In this document: piece by piece, positions 10,673 to 22,974 of the stretch | Numbering within the stretch: position 1 is the stretch's first letter | Layout: the number at the start of each line of letters is the position of its first letter | NCBI GenBank assembly: GCA_000827265.1 | Contig: KN834865.1 | Span: 13,134 to 77,133, forward strand | Direction of reading: 5' to 3' | Source of the DNA: Collybiopsis luxurians FD-317 M1 | Lineage: Eukaryota > Basidiomycota > Agaricomycetes > Agaricales > Omphalotaceae | DNA length: 64,000 bases | Notes under the pieces: generated by a model | Databases searched by the model: none | Told to the model about the DNA's origin: nothing | Seen by the model: only the letters and a program-made list of their open reading frames with translations | Position numbers and translations under genes: made by a program

Positions 10673-11970
10673 TTTGGAATGAAAGTGGGTGCGGAAAATC
10701 TTAACTCTGCTGAGGCTGGCCGAGTACTGAGCTTCGAGGTTCTCCGAGCCCTGCTTAAATACCTTCCGATACATTCCCAGATCCAACCTGTCCATCCCAT
10801 GCCCCTGCAACCTGTATCATGGAAATTTAGTGTAATCAAAAAAGCATGTAGGTATGCCGGTTGAAACAATCATCGAGTTGTGAAATTGTACTTGAGAACA
10901 AAAACTTATGCTAAAATGGAGTTCTAGCCTTCCAGGCCCATGCCTCAGCTTATGACAGCCTAACAATTTCATCTGAGCTAGGTACTCGATTGCTTAAAAT
11001 CATTCTTGCTCTGATGCCAAGGGCGGCACATAGTCCTTTTACATGATGACCTGATTTCCAGAGATGTTCAGGGATGCTGAGATTGATTCGCCTTTGCATC
11101 TCAGTTCTCAAGCTCCGGTTTCTATATCATTGACAGTTCCATCCAATTCTGATTCTAATTGATTGATTTAGTCGATCCCTAGATATTTCCCCACATATTA
11201 CCAATTTACCATCACTTGTTATAGAACAGTATCTTGACATCATCTCATTTGTCCCGCCACTACACCTTACCATCACCCTAACTGTTCCTGAAGTTTCAAA
11301 AGGTTGTTGAAGATCTAAGAGGCAACTGTTCGTAACTACCGCTGATCAGTGGTATAGTAAAAATAGATAAGTCCAGTATTTACAGTACGTCCAAAGAGTA
11401 AGCCTTTGATTTATCATACTCCCCTGTTCAGGACTTTATTATTGCTGAACCCCCCCCGGCGGGACTACAGAGACAGAATATCTCAAAGAAAACCCTATCT
11501 TCGTCGGGAAGTCAGAGAAGTCAGTTGAGGAACTGCCAGAAATTGCAAGATCATGGCGCGATGATCAGGCTATCATCTACCCCTTTTCTAAATCTTTAAT
11601 GATGGAATTTGAGTGATTTCTAGGATATCCCTGCAAACTGGTGGTCAGATCATGATCCATTATCTAGGCTACCCTGCATGAATCATGTTCTCTCCTGAAA
11701 TAAGATCCTCTTACTTATCGTTGGACTTGAACATTTTTCTGTCGCTGCTAAAAGAAGAGCGATTTATATATAACCATGTAGCTCCATTGCAAAATGACAA
11801 GACAACTTTTCTGTCTTATCTTTCTCCACTCTTTTGTCTTGCATCTGGTCTTCTTCACTCATTTACCTCACACTCATTTTGCCATCAACACTCCATCTCT
11901 GCATAGCTCACTACACTCAACTGGCCCTGAAATCTTACTTCTATCTACCTTTGAACAAGCACTTCATCAA
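10673..11970. other. Intergenic, divergent promoter region
   Basis: About 1.3 kb separates the minus-strand secreted-protein gene from the plus-strand 7TM gene. It presumably contains both promoters. A C-run (about 11,449-11,457) is the only simple-sequence feature. No gene was recognised. Confidence 0.5.
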
Positions 11971-13412
11971 ATGGGTGCCTCCATTGCACAATCCTCAATC
12001 TTCAGTGTTAATATTGCTCTATTGGCACCAGTTGTTTCGCTAGCAGTGAGCCGTTCACCTATTTCTTAAAGTTAGATGCTAAACAATTCGTATTTTTGCA
12101 CCGGAATGGGAATCAGCTGGGAGTATTGTTCTTTGGTGAGCTTCGTCTGGTCAAGGTTAGTCATAGTCATACCAACATGTAATAGGAATCTACCTGGTGG
12201 TCTTTGGCCTTTCAACATACTTCCTGTGCAAAGGAAAATATGTGTATAACCCAGGCATGCACCTCATGTGGACAACTGCTGTGTTCTTGATTTCGACTTC
12301 AGGGGCAATTTTCAACATCACTTGCAGTTTTATCGATGTAGTGGAGTTCTATACAGCCGTCGAAACTCAAAATTTTGATCCTTTGGAGAAATTTCTCACC
12401 CGAGACGACGCAAAGACTGTTTTAACGTAAGTCCAGCTCCAACTTCCTCGAAGACACTGAAGCAAAGCTCTTTCATCAGGGGATTCATTTATGTCTGTTT
12501 TATCATGTCGAAGTAAGCCATTTTTTCTTGCCCATCTATGCTGTATTGCTGACAACTCGATAGTTGCATAGCAGATGCTGTCCTTGTGAGACCCATGTTT
12601 CTTGGGGTTTCAGCTTCACCCTGACTTTCTCTTAAGATTTACCGCATATATGTCATCTGGGAATCAAAAATGACAATCTTGGTTATCCTCATCCTCGTTT
12701 CAATCACAACAAATTGTTCGTATATATTCTTACCGCTGAAGGACTCTCGGCTCATATACCGCTAGCTGTGGGTCTGACCGGCAGTATAATGCTCACAAAA
12801 GGATTTTCCAACACTGCCTCGGAAGCAAATTTTGACCTTGCACTTAAGGGCACCAACTTCTTGTTTGGATTTTATTACGCAAACGCTGCTTTCAATCTTA
12901 TCTTGACACTACTGATTGGTATGTATCCACATTGATAGTCAAGCACCTCGATATAAATCTTTCACAGCCGGAAGGATATGGTGGGTAGTGCAACAAAGCC
13001 GCCGGGCATACCTGGGAAACCACTATAGCCTTTGTGATAAGAAATTCAAAGCGATTATTACGGTTCTGTATGTGCGGTAGTTCTCACTGAGTAATTAATC
13101 CTTATCCCGGTCCAATGGAATCTAGCTTGGAATGCGGAATTCTTTACCCAATATCCCTCATCGCTCACGCAGTAGTTGAAGGAAATAGCGACATTCTTTC
13201 GATACCTGTTGATTTGACTGCGGTGACCATTCAATTGGCTGTAAGTTATTATACCTTTTCGAACTTCAATTCTGACATGTCGAATGATATATGAAAAACA
13301 GGGTATTGCGCCAACGCTGATAATCTTGCACACGTGTCTTGGGAAGAGTTTGGCAGAAAAGGTCTCTCCAACTAAAGGCCCATCGAGTTCCTATGAGACC
13401 CCAGAAATTTGA
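11971..13412 (+). CDS. Seven-helix integral membrane protein (agaricomycete type)
   Basis: Ten exons: 11971-12045, 12117-12135, 12186-12426, 12480-12512, 12564-12585, 12637-12715, 12766-12918, 12968-13067, 13126-13240, 13302-13412. The total is 948 nt, 315 aa, with every junction phase-consistent. Seven hydrophobic segments are visible: LGVLFFGIYLVVF, then near MHLMWTTAVFLIS, YVCFIMSN through YRIYVIW, ILVILILVSI, FGFYYANAAFNLILTLLI, ILYPISLIAHAV, and the GIAPTLIILH region. The tail is short and polar. The RIYVIW end of helix 3 and the GRIWW after helix 5 are typical of a large family of uncharacterised basidiomycete 7TM proteins, often described as GPCR-like. Ligand and role are unknown. It is convergent with the P450 gene. 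Confidence 0.8.
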
Positions 13413-14203
13413 TATCAGGAAGGGTTATTTGCACTCTTTGTCAGGCAGTTTAATTGTGGAACCGAGGGTGGGAGACTACGGCCCCTTCCATTAGGTTTTC
13501 ATTCGTTTCTCTTATGTTCATCATATCTCCTTGTTTTCAACTCCTGCTTCTGCTCGCGACTCGCATGAGTGCTCGAGTTAAGAACAAGTATTTCCTATGG
13601 ACTTCATACTTGCTGTTTCTACTTCAGTTGGCCATAGGCTTTAGCTTTAAATTCAACCCCATTTCATACTTGATACCATTTTCGTAAAATTCTAGGCTCA
13701 CATACTTCAGTTAGTCGGAGCTTCAACTTCAATTTCTTCCTTATTTATTATCATTTTTTTTTTGTAAAACTATACTTTCTCAAGGCGTTTCGACCCTTGA
13801 GCTGGTCATATCTTCGAGTCCAACTTCGTTTCGTATTTGTCACCATTTCGTAAATTATACATAAGTTCACAAGGCTGACCACTACTGACATGTGTTCAAC
13901 AAGTACTTAGGGATGTCATTAAGTGACATTTCAAACTGAGAAAGTCTGAACAATATGGAAGGCTACCGATCAGATTGAGTACTATGCGGCCAAATCAAAA
14001 CAAAATGTCCGCGTAACAAGCTATCAGAAACAAAGTTAAAAACCATATACTAGAGTATCCGACTCTGCTGATCCATGCTTTACATTTACAATTCCACCGT
14101 CTCAACTTCTGAGGCCTTGATCCAAAGTCCTCCCTATAGACGAAAAGTCGAAAAATGAGACAATCAACACTTGCCATTTTTCAAGAAGCACAACAAGTAG
14201 CAC
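13413..14203. other. Intergenic between convergent genes
   Basis: Holds the 3' ends of the 7TM and P450 genes. A short imperfect direct repeat (about 13,663-13,694 and 13,828-13,859, containing CCATTTTCGTAAA or CCATTTCGTAAA) is present. No gene was seen. Confidence 0.45.
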
Positions 14204-16902
14204 TTAAAAACTCACAGCGGCACACAAAGTCAACGTTTTTTTTGGATAAAACCGATCCATTCCCTTCCGTCCCGGACAATTCTCCCATTCCTTAGGTCTG
14301 CGATCCGGTGAGTTTGGAGAAAGAAGGCCGGGGTCAGTGTCGAGGGTGAATGAGGTGAATGATTGTAAGAGGCGGATGATCATGAATGATATTTCATTGT
14401 AAGCGAACTACCGCAGTGAGTGTTAGAAAGTGGGCAAAGACACATCAAAGGAAAGAACAATAAAGCGAGGGGGAAAATCCCAAGGATGTACCTGTTGACC
14501 CAAGCATATTCTCGGCCCCGCATTGAACGGCAAAAATATAAACGGGTTAGGTGTAAGGTATTTCTTCACCCGCTCATCCAACCATCGATCTGGGTCGAAT
14601 TCCTCGGCTACCAAATATGAATTAAGACTTGAAATTGGTCCTCAAGTGAGAGATTTTTGTTTACCGTCTGGACCCCATAAGTCTTTTCGCCTGTGCATCA
14701 TAAACACAGAATAAATAATCCTGTGAGCAACAATTAGTCTCATTCATGATTGTATATGACTGAACAGGGACAGCCAAAGTAGGTCCCTTTAGTTTTACGA
14801 GTAGAGGTTCTGATATAGGGCTAGATTGAAGTGGCAGATTACTCACTGGGTATTCGGTGGGATATATATAGGAGGCTGGGATGGATCATCTGAAGGCCAG
14901 GTAGCAGCCTCAACACTTGACCTTGGCCGACAGTCAGCCAGAGAGTACTTAGAAGCGTGACTGGTCGATTAATCACCTAAGGTCAAACGGGCTGCCAATA
15001 TGAATCTCGCGGTAAGCGCAACACTTTAACTTTAATGAAGGAGGCCTACACCACAGGATATAGCCGGAGCGTTTCTAAAGCATCGGTCAACGTGAAACGA
15101 GAGTGTTCAGCAATTCAAGGTGTGCACCTACCATTAATTACGGCTCTGAGATATCTCATCTCCCTGACATCTTCTATAGTAGGTCTCTTCCAAGACCCGA
15201 TCTTTCCAAGAATCTCCTGGCGGAGACGAGTACAAATATCCGGGTAAAGACAGAGAAAATGCATCACAAAAGTCAATGTTCCGGAAGTCGTATCCCTACC
15301 GGCGATCATTATGTTGAATCTCGAAAAGTTCCATTGTATGAGTGCAATGTGTAGAACAGCACATCTCAATAGAAAGACCTACATCTCGTCCCTTACAATA
15401 ATAGGATCTGCAAAACGTTACCTGAACACAGCTGAATACAAGAAGTCAACATGCTTTACCGTCAGTTACTTTCACCAAGTGGTCCAGGAGCGTATCATCG
15501 TCGCCAATTTCTATAAATTCTTCAGATTCATCTTCGCTTTCCATATTAACGTGGCTGGAAGCAGGCCCCCGCTTCCTCTTCTTCTCCAAAGCCTTTTCAA
15601 CTATTGGCTCCACAAACTTCCTCACGATCAGCATCGGTTTCGCCGTCTTGTCCTCGAATAGTTCAAGAAGGGGCCAGAACGAAGCAGCGTTGACTCGACC
15701 TGCAGTTTGATATTGAGCATCGATAAAGGCATCAATAAACTCTGACGATTGCGTTCCAGCAATGTCCTTTTGGTTCATGGATTGCCTGTGGCTGTAGGGA
15801 TATGGCAATGCATCCTGCAGAGTATTTGAACAGATCCCGAAGAGAAAATTAGTAGCAGCGTCGAGCGTGAAACGGCCCATCAAATCCTGTCAATAGAGAA
15901 ATAGAGGTGCTCCCTTTAGTATTCAGCAGTGTAATGAATTTCCGGAGAATTTTCGCGCACCTGGAAGTCTACCGAATGACCAGAGCGTAGACGCTTCTTC
16001 AAACTCTCGATCACAATGTCAGCATGCCGGTCGAAAAGTTCGAAATGAGTGATTTTTTCCCGGCTGAAAAACGGTCTTGTCAAACGACGGTGAAATCTAG
16101 TCATACCTAGTCAAATTTGTTCTGAAAGTGTATCTGAAATCGACTACTCACTTCCACATCTCACCTATATAAAGGAGAGACCACGTCGCAGTCCAAAGTG
16201 TCATCGCGGTTTTTGTTTTTCAAAAGAGCATCATGCTCACCATCAGCGTTGAAAACCCCAACTCCAAGAAGTGAATGCGCCATATGCTGAAATCTTTCTC
16301 CTGGGCAAGAGACAACGGTGGATTGATCAATTCCATCCAGTTTCCACTAAACAAGAGACCGACCTTTGATAAAATTGTCAAAATCTGTCGCTAACATGCG
16401 CTTGATGTACTCTGGGGAGCTGGTGAATATCAAGTCTTCCCATAATCCTCGAGAATTAAATATGGGCCCGAGCTCGGCTTCAATGTCATACAAATAGTCA
16501 CCTACGACGGTATCACCTTACTGTCGTGTACTTCACATGAACTGTTGAACAAAGCTTACCGGGGTATCCTTTCCGGAGCATGTCGGCTATTTTGCTCATA
16601 ACGTCTAAATTTCCTATCCACCGCCCACGAATTACTGGAACCAGACGAGCACCTCTAGAAGCTGCATTTCGTTTATTCTGAAGCTCGGTGAATTGAACTC
16701 TAAGCGCTTTGTAAGAAACGAGAAATATCACTGTCCAGAGCATATTGTGAGGCAAAGGTAGAGAGCTGTCGTCCAATGGTCGAGCGAGAAGATACCGATG
16801 AACTGTACGGATTCCGAGAGCGAAGAGAGAGAATAAGATGGCTTTGGGAATGAGGTAGAGAGCCCCGGGGGTTAAGGTAGTATTCTGGTAGAAAAACTTC
16901 AT
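14204..16902 (-). CDS. Cytochrome P450 monooxygenase, CYP63-like
   Basis: Fourteen exons: 16902-16560, 16501-16364, 16300-16241, 16164-16152, 16096-15961, 15886-15460, 15407-15383, 15319-15132, 15074-15050, 14991-14977, 14921-14847, 14720-14665, 14607-14492, 14407-14204. The total is 1821 nt, 606 aa. Motifs: I-helix AGRDTT at 387-392, K-helix ETLR at 444-447, PERF-like region FDPDRW near 504-509, haem-binding [10 protein letters not shown] ending with Cys535 as the axial thiolate. An N-terminal hydrophobic segment anchors it in the ER, where it would receive electrons from P450 reductase. The CLGQQFAYNE sequence after the cysteine and the overall layout resemble basidiomycete CYP63 enzymes, known for oxidising alkanes, fatty acids and xenobiotics. 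That family assignment is my inference. Exons of 13 and 15 nt are unusually small. A relic of a second copy lies at 8600-8790. Confidence 0.9.
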
Positions 16903-17195
16903 TGCGACGATGGAGACACACGCACAGAGATGAGGAGGGAAAGCAAAGGGCGTGCGGTTATCCCGTGCAGACACTGCCAGTCAATAGAAGATGTTCGGGA
17001 GAAGGAACATCTAACTTCATTGGGCATGCCTGCGCTGCATCGATTAGGTTGCATCAAAGAGGTGTCAGCTGATGGCAGCGCTGCATGGAAATGGGAAATT
17101 CTCGAAGTGGTTACGTTGAACGTTCGCATGTCATGTGATATTCACTTGCTGTATCATTTGGATTCTGTATAACGGTGATCAACTGACAACCACAC

Positions 17196-17740
17196 TTGCT
17201 TTTCACAATACCTGGCTTATACTGGATACGCGTTCCGACGTAAAGAGTTTGAGAAACTTATGCGCTCTGTTGTATCTCATATGGAAGCAGACGAAGCGCC
17301 GTTTCGAATTCAATATGTATTGGATTACAACTCGTGGCGCCGTAGTGTACCCATAATCATCATTGCGTTACAACGAAGTTTTCGTGTGTGTACCGTTGAC
17401 TTCATGCCATATGACCCTGATATACCCAGCTCAGAAGAATGGACCAGTCTCAACGATTTCGACTTCTTTTTACCCTGAGAGTAATGCGACTCAAACCATC
17501 GTGAAGAATTTCCAAACCGCTTGAATGTGAACGAGAAAGATGTTGCACGGCGGGACGAATTCATCAGATTTCTGCACGGTGTGGCGGCGGCATGCTTAGC
17601 GTTGGAAAACCGAATTCAGGTGTCATCGAGCCCTCCGTCCTTCACAGCTGTGGTAATAGTGCGTTCAACAGGTATTCCCTTCTCGACTTGTGTATCTTCA
17701 GGGATCTCTGACTGCACATTCTTTTTATAGATCAGTTCAT
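17196..17740 (+). pseudogene. Broken copy 3 of the 'RDEF' duplicated gene
   Basis: The plus strand encodes YLAYTGYAFRRKEFEKLM, then FRIQYVLDYNSWRR, SSEEWTSLNDFDFF and NEKDVARRDEFIRFL, matching the protein at 5308-5817 along its length. The part after NDFDFF contains in-frame stops, and C-terminal residues have diverged, so it is non-functional. Homology to copy 2 continues past the coding end to about 17,700. The orientation is opposite to copies 1 and 2. Confidence 0.65.
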
Positions 17741-19793
17741 AGGGCATTGCACTTCGTCAAACAATGATGTTTCCTTAGCAAATCGTCCATAGGAGAGCTA
17801 GGAAAGATATGTGTTACTCAGCATGGTTCTCAGATAAACCCCAGGGCTCACGAGGCACGATTTTAATTGCAGAACAGGATTCTCTCGGCCGAATCTTTTT
17901 GTTCCTCAGATGGTAAGGGCTGGGTTAGGTGAGGTAAAACCTAGAGTGTTGAAGTCGTCGGGCAAGCATTCTTTCCCAGGTTCCTCCGACAAATTCGGGT
18001 ATTAGACTAGTTGACCTCGTGCCGTCTCAACTAAGATGAAGGTTAATCTTGTTGCGTATATTAAGCTTTCTTGGCTTTCTTCTTAAAATTTGCCCGAAAT
18101 CGTCAAAACGTGCCATCCGGGGACCCCGGCCTTATGTAGAGCTTCGATCTTTGAGTTCCTTCGTCTCTGTATATTGCAACTGGGCGAGACAGCATAACGG
18201 TTAGCCTCCACATCATCCTTGAAGAGTTAGAAGACGCCACGAAGACGGAGAAAGCTGCTACTGGTAGGTCCCACCAAGAACGTGGAAGGTGGTAGAGTCT
18301 GGTTTCTTCCGGAAAATTCACTCCGTTGCGCTTGACAAAACATCTTCCTTTCTCATTATCTGGCAGGTGCGCGAATATGTGTTAGACTCAGGTATACACG
18401 ATATCGTTCTAGCAGTTGAAACTCAAAAAGGGAAGTTGGTATCGCCATTATGGCGTATCGCATGCGGTCGATGTTTTGTACAGTGTACTCAGGTTTGTTC
18501 CATTAAGGCGTTCGTTTCTAATGTACGCGTGCCCGACACCTAGCCCATATCACAGGTATTATGCGCGTATTGAAAGCGTAGACTAAGATTTGGGATGATC
18601 CGGAGTAGTTCTAACCTTACACTTATCCAGGGTTAAGCTTGTGGACGAAATTTGATTTAAACAATTCTAGAGCTTGTTCTATTTTTCTTCTGGAATAGAG
18701 GGGATAATTTGACCAAGGATTCATCCGATAGAGCCTGCCCCTGAAAGATCAGAATTGTGACTTGTCCCAACGGGGGTTAGCGTTGAGATTTGATAAATAC
18801 GCATCGCGGGCATGTTCAATGTGCCCGTAATGAGTAGCATCCGACTGGTCTTATTGCAGTCGGGGCATGCAAGGGCTATCGAAGCAGGTGGCATCTTAAT
18901 CCCACAAGGTCATTCGGACATTGGGAGTTTGTGCTGCTTACAAGACCATGGAAGAGCTCAATGATGCACAGTTCATTGAATTATATTGATTACAACACCA
19001 TATGGGTCATCCAAATTGGAAAGAGTTCAACGACTTACAATGTTATATATAGAAAGACCAGAATAATCGACAGAGTTGTCCCCGGACCTTTATATACACC
19101 CGTTCTACGAGAAACTGGGCAGCTAAGGCCGCGAAGTCCTATCTCCACAGACGCAGAACTGTCGAGCATGCTCTAATTAAAGAGGGCCTTCAACTCGCAG
19201 TTTGCGATTGCCCATTCGCTCAATGAATACCGCACTGAGTTAAACTCACCGGCCATTCGCTGATTCCGAATCGGCTGGTACGGAGTCTATTCGGCTTTCA
19301 GAAATTGCCGTCGGCTGAGGTCTTAACGCCGATGCCGCTTACTCACTCCTTTTCTTTGTAAGCTTTTCATTATTTTGCAGTGTTGATGCAGTGCCGCTGC
19401 GCCCTTTTCCTTCCCTACCCCATCACCATTTGCTGGCGATTTTTTCAGGTAATAACATGAATAGGATTGCATTTTATCAAGCAATGAATTTTGTATTCCA
19501 GGTCTCGTTCAAGGGCAGTCAACTATCACCTAGGTAGAATACATATTTTGCTGCTAGCTATTCATCGCCATAACACCATTGAGATCGCTCAAAAATATCG
19601 AAATACTGAATTGTCGATTGACAATTTGCTTTTATTCACACACCTGGTTGGGCCCGAAAACGTTTGTATTTCTAGAATACCACGGTTTTACGCCGCCCCG
19701 GATTTCCGCAATGAACGGCGACGTGATGAATGTAAAAGCTTGCGTTTCCACAAGCAAGGTTTGATAGCTCTTCGTCTTATCTTCGACTTGCTC
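17741..19793. other. Intergenic, nothing recognised
   Basis: Two kilobases without a supported gene. A 189-residue open frame covers 19,491-20,060. Only its second half (from the ATG at 19,794) has a homologue, in the gene at 22,975, so I treat the first half as 5' leader or promoter. Confidence 0.45.
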
Positions 19794-21548
19794 ATGTCTG
19801 TACAGGAACAACCTGATGCTGATCCTCAGCAATTCCAGGTGATAATCCAGATATTCTATGTCCCTGGAACCTCAAGAGCCAACAATCTTTCTACTACGAA
19901 GACTTCATGGCATCAGCAATGCAGGAACGACTTGAGCGCCTTGAAATTTCCTCTTCCACCTACCAGCAGCCTGGTATGCTCGGTGTCTCAAAGCATTGTT
20001 CAGATGGCATGGAATGTCCGTGCAACAGATGTAAGTCGATCGTTTAGAATTTGGGTGTAACCTTGCTTCATGGTTCGAACAGCACATTGTGAAACTTTTT
20101 GGTCGAGCTTTCAATCCAGCGGCGGACACCTCTCGAGAAACTCAAGATAAGCTTGACAGCTTGGATATGTGAGCTGATTTTGGTGGTTTATTAGTGGAAT
20201 GCGGGAGCTTATTTGTAGTCATCAAGTGTCCATGCTAAAGAGGTGGACGAGCCCCTCAGGAGAAGAGAGGTGCGTAATGATTCGCGCTCTATGGTCTTGT
20301 TGATTAAAGTGCTCATTCCATCGCAGTCTGACTACAGCAGGTGTACTACGATCGAGTAAAGCCCCAACGAACATATACGCAGCGGTTTTGCCCCAGCCTC
20401 CCCCTCGCACTGGCGAGTCATCGAAGATGTTCACGCGCTCGGGGAAAGTGTCTTTAGCTCATCAACCACCCGTGTCCTCTGCTTCACTTTCAAAGATACT
20501 GTCACCCGCTCAGCCTCCCTCCATTGTTGACTGGATTAAAAAGACAGCAGACTCAACACGTCCCTCGAATACTGCCAATGCTCCACTGCACATTACGGTG
20601 TGTAACTCTGTGACCTTGATACAGCGTAAGGACTCAGGCTTCAAAAAAAAACCGTAGGACACACCAGCTTCTTCGACAAAACGCAAGCGCACCTCACCAT
20701 TCCATCCCGATTCTCATCCTGCCTCCTCATTGTCACCCACATATAAACGTTCGAAAGCCCACGACGAACACTCTTCTCAAACTTCTGACAGTCTGCACCA
20801 AAGAATTACTGATTTAAAAGCCCAGCTTGTTCAAGAGAAACAAGCTCGAACTACCGCCGAAACTCATCTGTATCGTATGCAACAAGAATGCGCAAACTCC
20901 GGTTTGAACGCATCCCAAATTGATCTCCTCCGGTCATTGGCTTTTGCGGAAAGGGATGTGGAGACTTACAAGGCCAAGTCGGAAGGGCTTGAACAGGAGC
21001 TTAGATCTATGAAAGCCCTGATCGAAGCGGAGAAGAACCATCTTATACAGCAATCGGAAAGGGAGCACAAGAAAGCGAATGATCTGCTGTCAGAGATAGA
21101 TGATCTTCGAGGGAAGAACATATCGTTAGAATGGGAGTTGAAGAAAGCTGGGCAGAAACGGAGTCAAGGTGATGAGGTTGAAGCTTTGAGAATGCAGATT
21201 GAACGGCAGCAGCGACAGATTGATAAATATGTCTCACTGCTTCAGTCGGTAAGCCCAAGAGATGGGGAGTCGACACAGGCAGTTGAAGCTCAGGGGAAGA
21301 ACCCGAAGTCCGAGGCTGCTGGCTACATTCAGGGAAAGGTATCTCCCCTAGACATACATGCGGACCTGGAGCACGTTTTAGCAGAGTTAGCTAAAGAGAG
21401 GGCTCAACGGGTAGAATTGGAAGGGATAGTTGAGGATATGAGACGAGAATGTCGGGCACCATTCATAGTACCCGCGTTAGTTGATGCTTTTGCCGAAATT
21501 TCGAGGATAACGTCAAAGGCCAAAGTCCTGGCTGACCCAGAGGCGTAA
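19794..21548 (+). CDS. Coiled-coil protein of unknown function, tandem copy A
   Basis: Five exons: 19794-20030, 20083-20168, 20219-20269, 20327-20597, 20658-21548. The total is 1536 nt, 511 aa. The N-terminal about 135 residues are the best conserved part shared with copy B: QQFQVIIQ, WHQQCRNDLSALKFP, VQMAWNVRATDH and LDSLDIHQVSMLKRW. A Ser/Pro-rich, probably disordered linker with basic clusters (KRKR) follows and could act as a nuclear localisation signal. After it comes a long Glu/Lys/Gln-rich coiled coil starting near LHQRITDLKAQL. The end is again conserved (RRECRAPFIVPALV, AFAEISR). There is no signal peptide or membrane segment. The start codon was chosen because similarity to copy B begins at matching ATGs. 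An extra 5' exon cannot be excluded. I do not recognise the family. The layout suggests a nuclear or scaffold protein. Confidence 0.75.
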
Positions 21549-22974
21549 TACCGTATTCAAAAGTGAAACGATTTTACAAATAACAGCTATTCGACAGCCC
21601 AAGCAAAGGGCTTTTTGATGAACTGGTGCATTGATTAATTAAGGTGCTACTGAGTTGTGATCTGAGAAAAAGTCGAATGAGTTAAGTATCACCCTTGTTT
21701 TCATCGACCCGATATTGTGCTGACCAAAGACACTTTTTGTCACAACGTTCAGGGAAGGAACCAGACGCAGAATTTTGGAGTGGAAAGGTAGCATTTTCTT
21801 TCCCTTTCTTTCGCCAGTTGGGCGTTTAATTCTGCAAAATAGATAAAACCACCAATGGCACCCAGTACCGTTCACGGCCGCCGGCCAAGCACCCAACCTC
21901 CATCTGAGAATGAGGTATTGTTGTAACTTGTCGTCGATTTGGCTTCTGAAAACTAAGTCTCGCATTCAGTACACCACGGTATATAAAGTGCCACCACACT
22001 ACTTCTTGAGACGTAGTTGTGTGGTATAATCAAAGGTATCTATATCAAAGCCTTCTGACGCCGCTTCCGTGCAGTTTTGGGCTCTGAATGTACCCGATGG
22101 CATTGATTAACTCAGGAGCAAAGGCGGTGGAGTGCCTACAGGCGAAACGTGAGAAAACTACGCGATCGTAAGATGACCAGGACCATTCTTGGACCATTAC
22201 GTGAAAACCGAAAAAAGATGGGATCCTATCCTTCCACGGTCTTATTGGGTTTGAGAATACCAATCATCTTCTACATCATCACGCAGTTTGTACAGAGTCT
22301 AGCGGATGACGCCGTCGGAAACTGACTGTTGATAGCACTCGTTGTGGCTGACATACCATAGAATTACTAGAAAGTACATTCAATATTACTTGGTGGAATC
22401 TGGAGAAAGATTCTTCATTCATTTGCCTGTATTATTGTACTCGGTGAGGTCGGACATGGTGTAAGCTATTGAATGATCTCCGATACTCTGGATATTCGTC
22501 GTACTGACAAAGTACTGAGTTCTTGTAACATGACCATATGGCGCACGCCGACTCAAAAAGTTAAATCTTTCTTACGACCGCTCAATAGTTTAGGTTTCCT
22601 TGCTTGGCGTGCGGGACTTTCCACATCCAAATTCTGATTAAACCTTGTAGGCGAAGATCGATGGGGACTAAGCAAGTGAGCGGAAATCTTATATTCGGTA
22701 GTGGAGTCATGCGACTGCAGCGCACAATCTTTTTCCATTGAGAAGGAACGTCATCGCCGCTTGAGTTCCTGCCACCAGTATAAACCGCATTTTTCAAGTG
22801 GTTTCCTATTCAGTATAAGGTTCTGTCGACCAAAATGTTGTATCTACAGCAGTTTGGCATGATTGACGCCAACCCGGATTTGATTGATCACGAAGATATG
22901 CTACGAATAACTGGAAGTATCTCCAGCACGACTGGGTCCATTGCTACTGCTTCGACCGATTTACCACTTCCCTC
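21549..22974. other. Intergenic between tandem paralogues
   Basis: No gene was recognised. It separates copies A and B and should contain the promoter of B. Confidence 0.5.

Noticed and set aside
12046..12075. A 26-30 nt first intron in the 7TM gene at 11,971
   Set aside because: It is shorter than any other intron in this gene. The 71-nt intron ending at 12,116 keeps the frame and gives a continuous helix.
17260..17478. 72-residue plus-strand frame as a gene of its own
   Set aside because: It is one frame fragment of the pseudogene copy 3.
19491..19793. N-terminal extension of coiled-coil copy A
   Set aside because: It is open in frame but has no counterpart upstream of copy B, and similarity starts at the ATG at 19,794.
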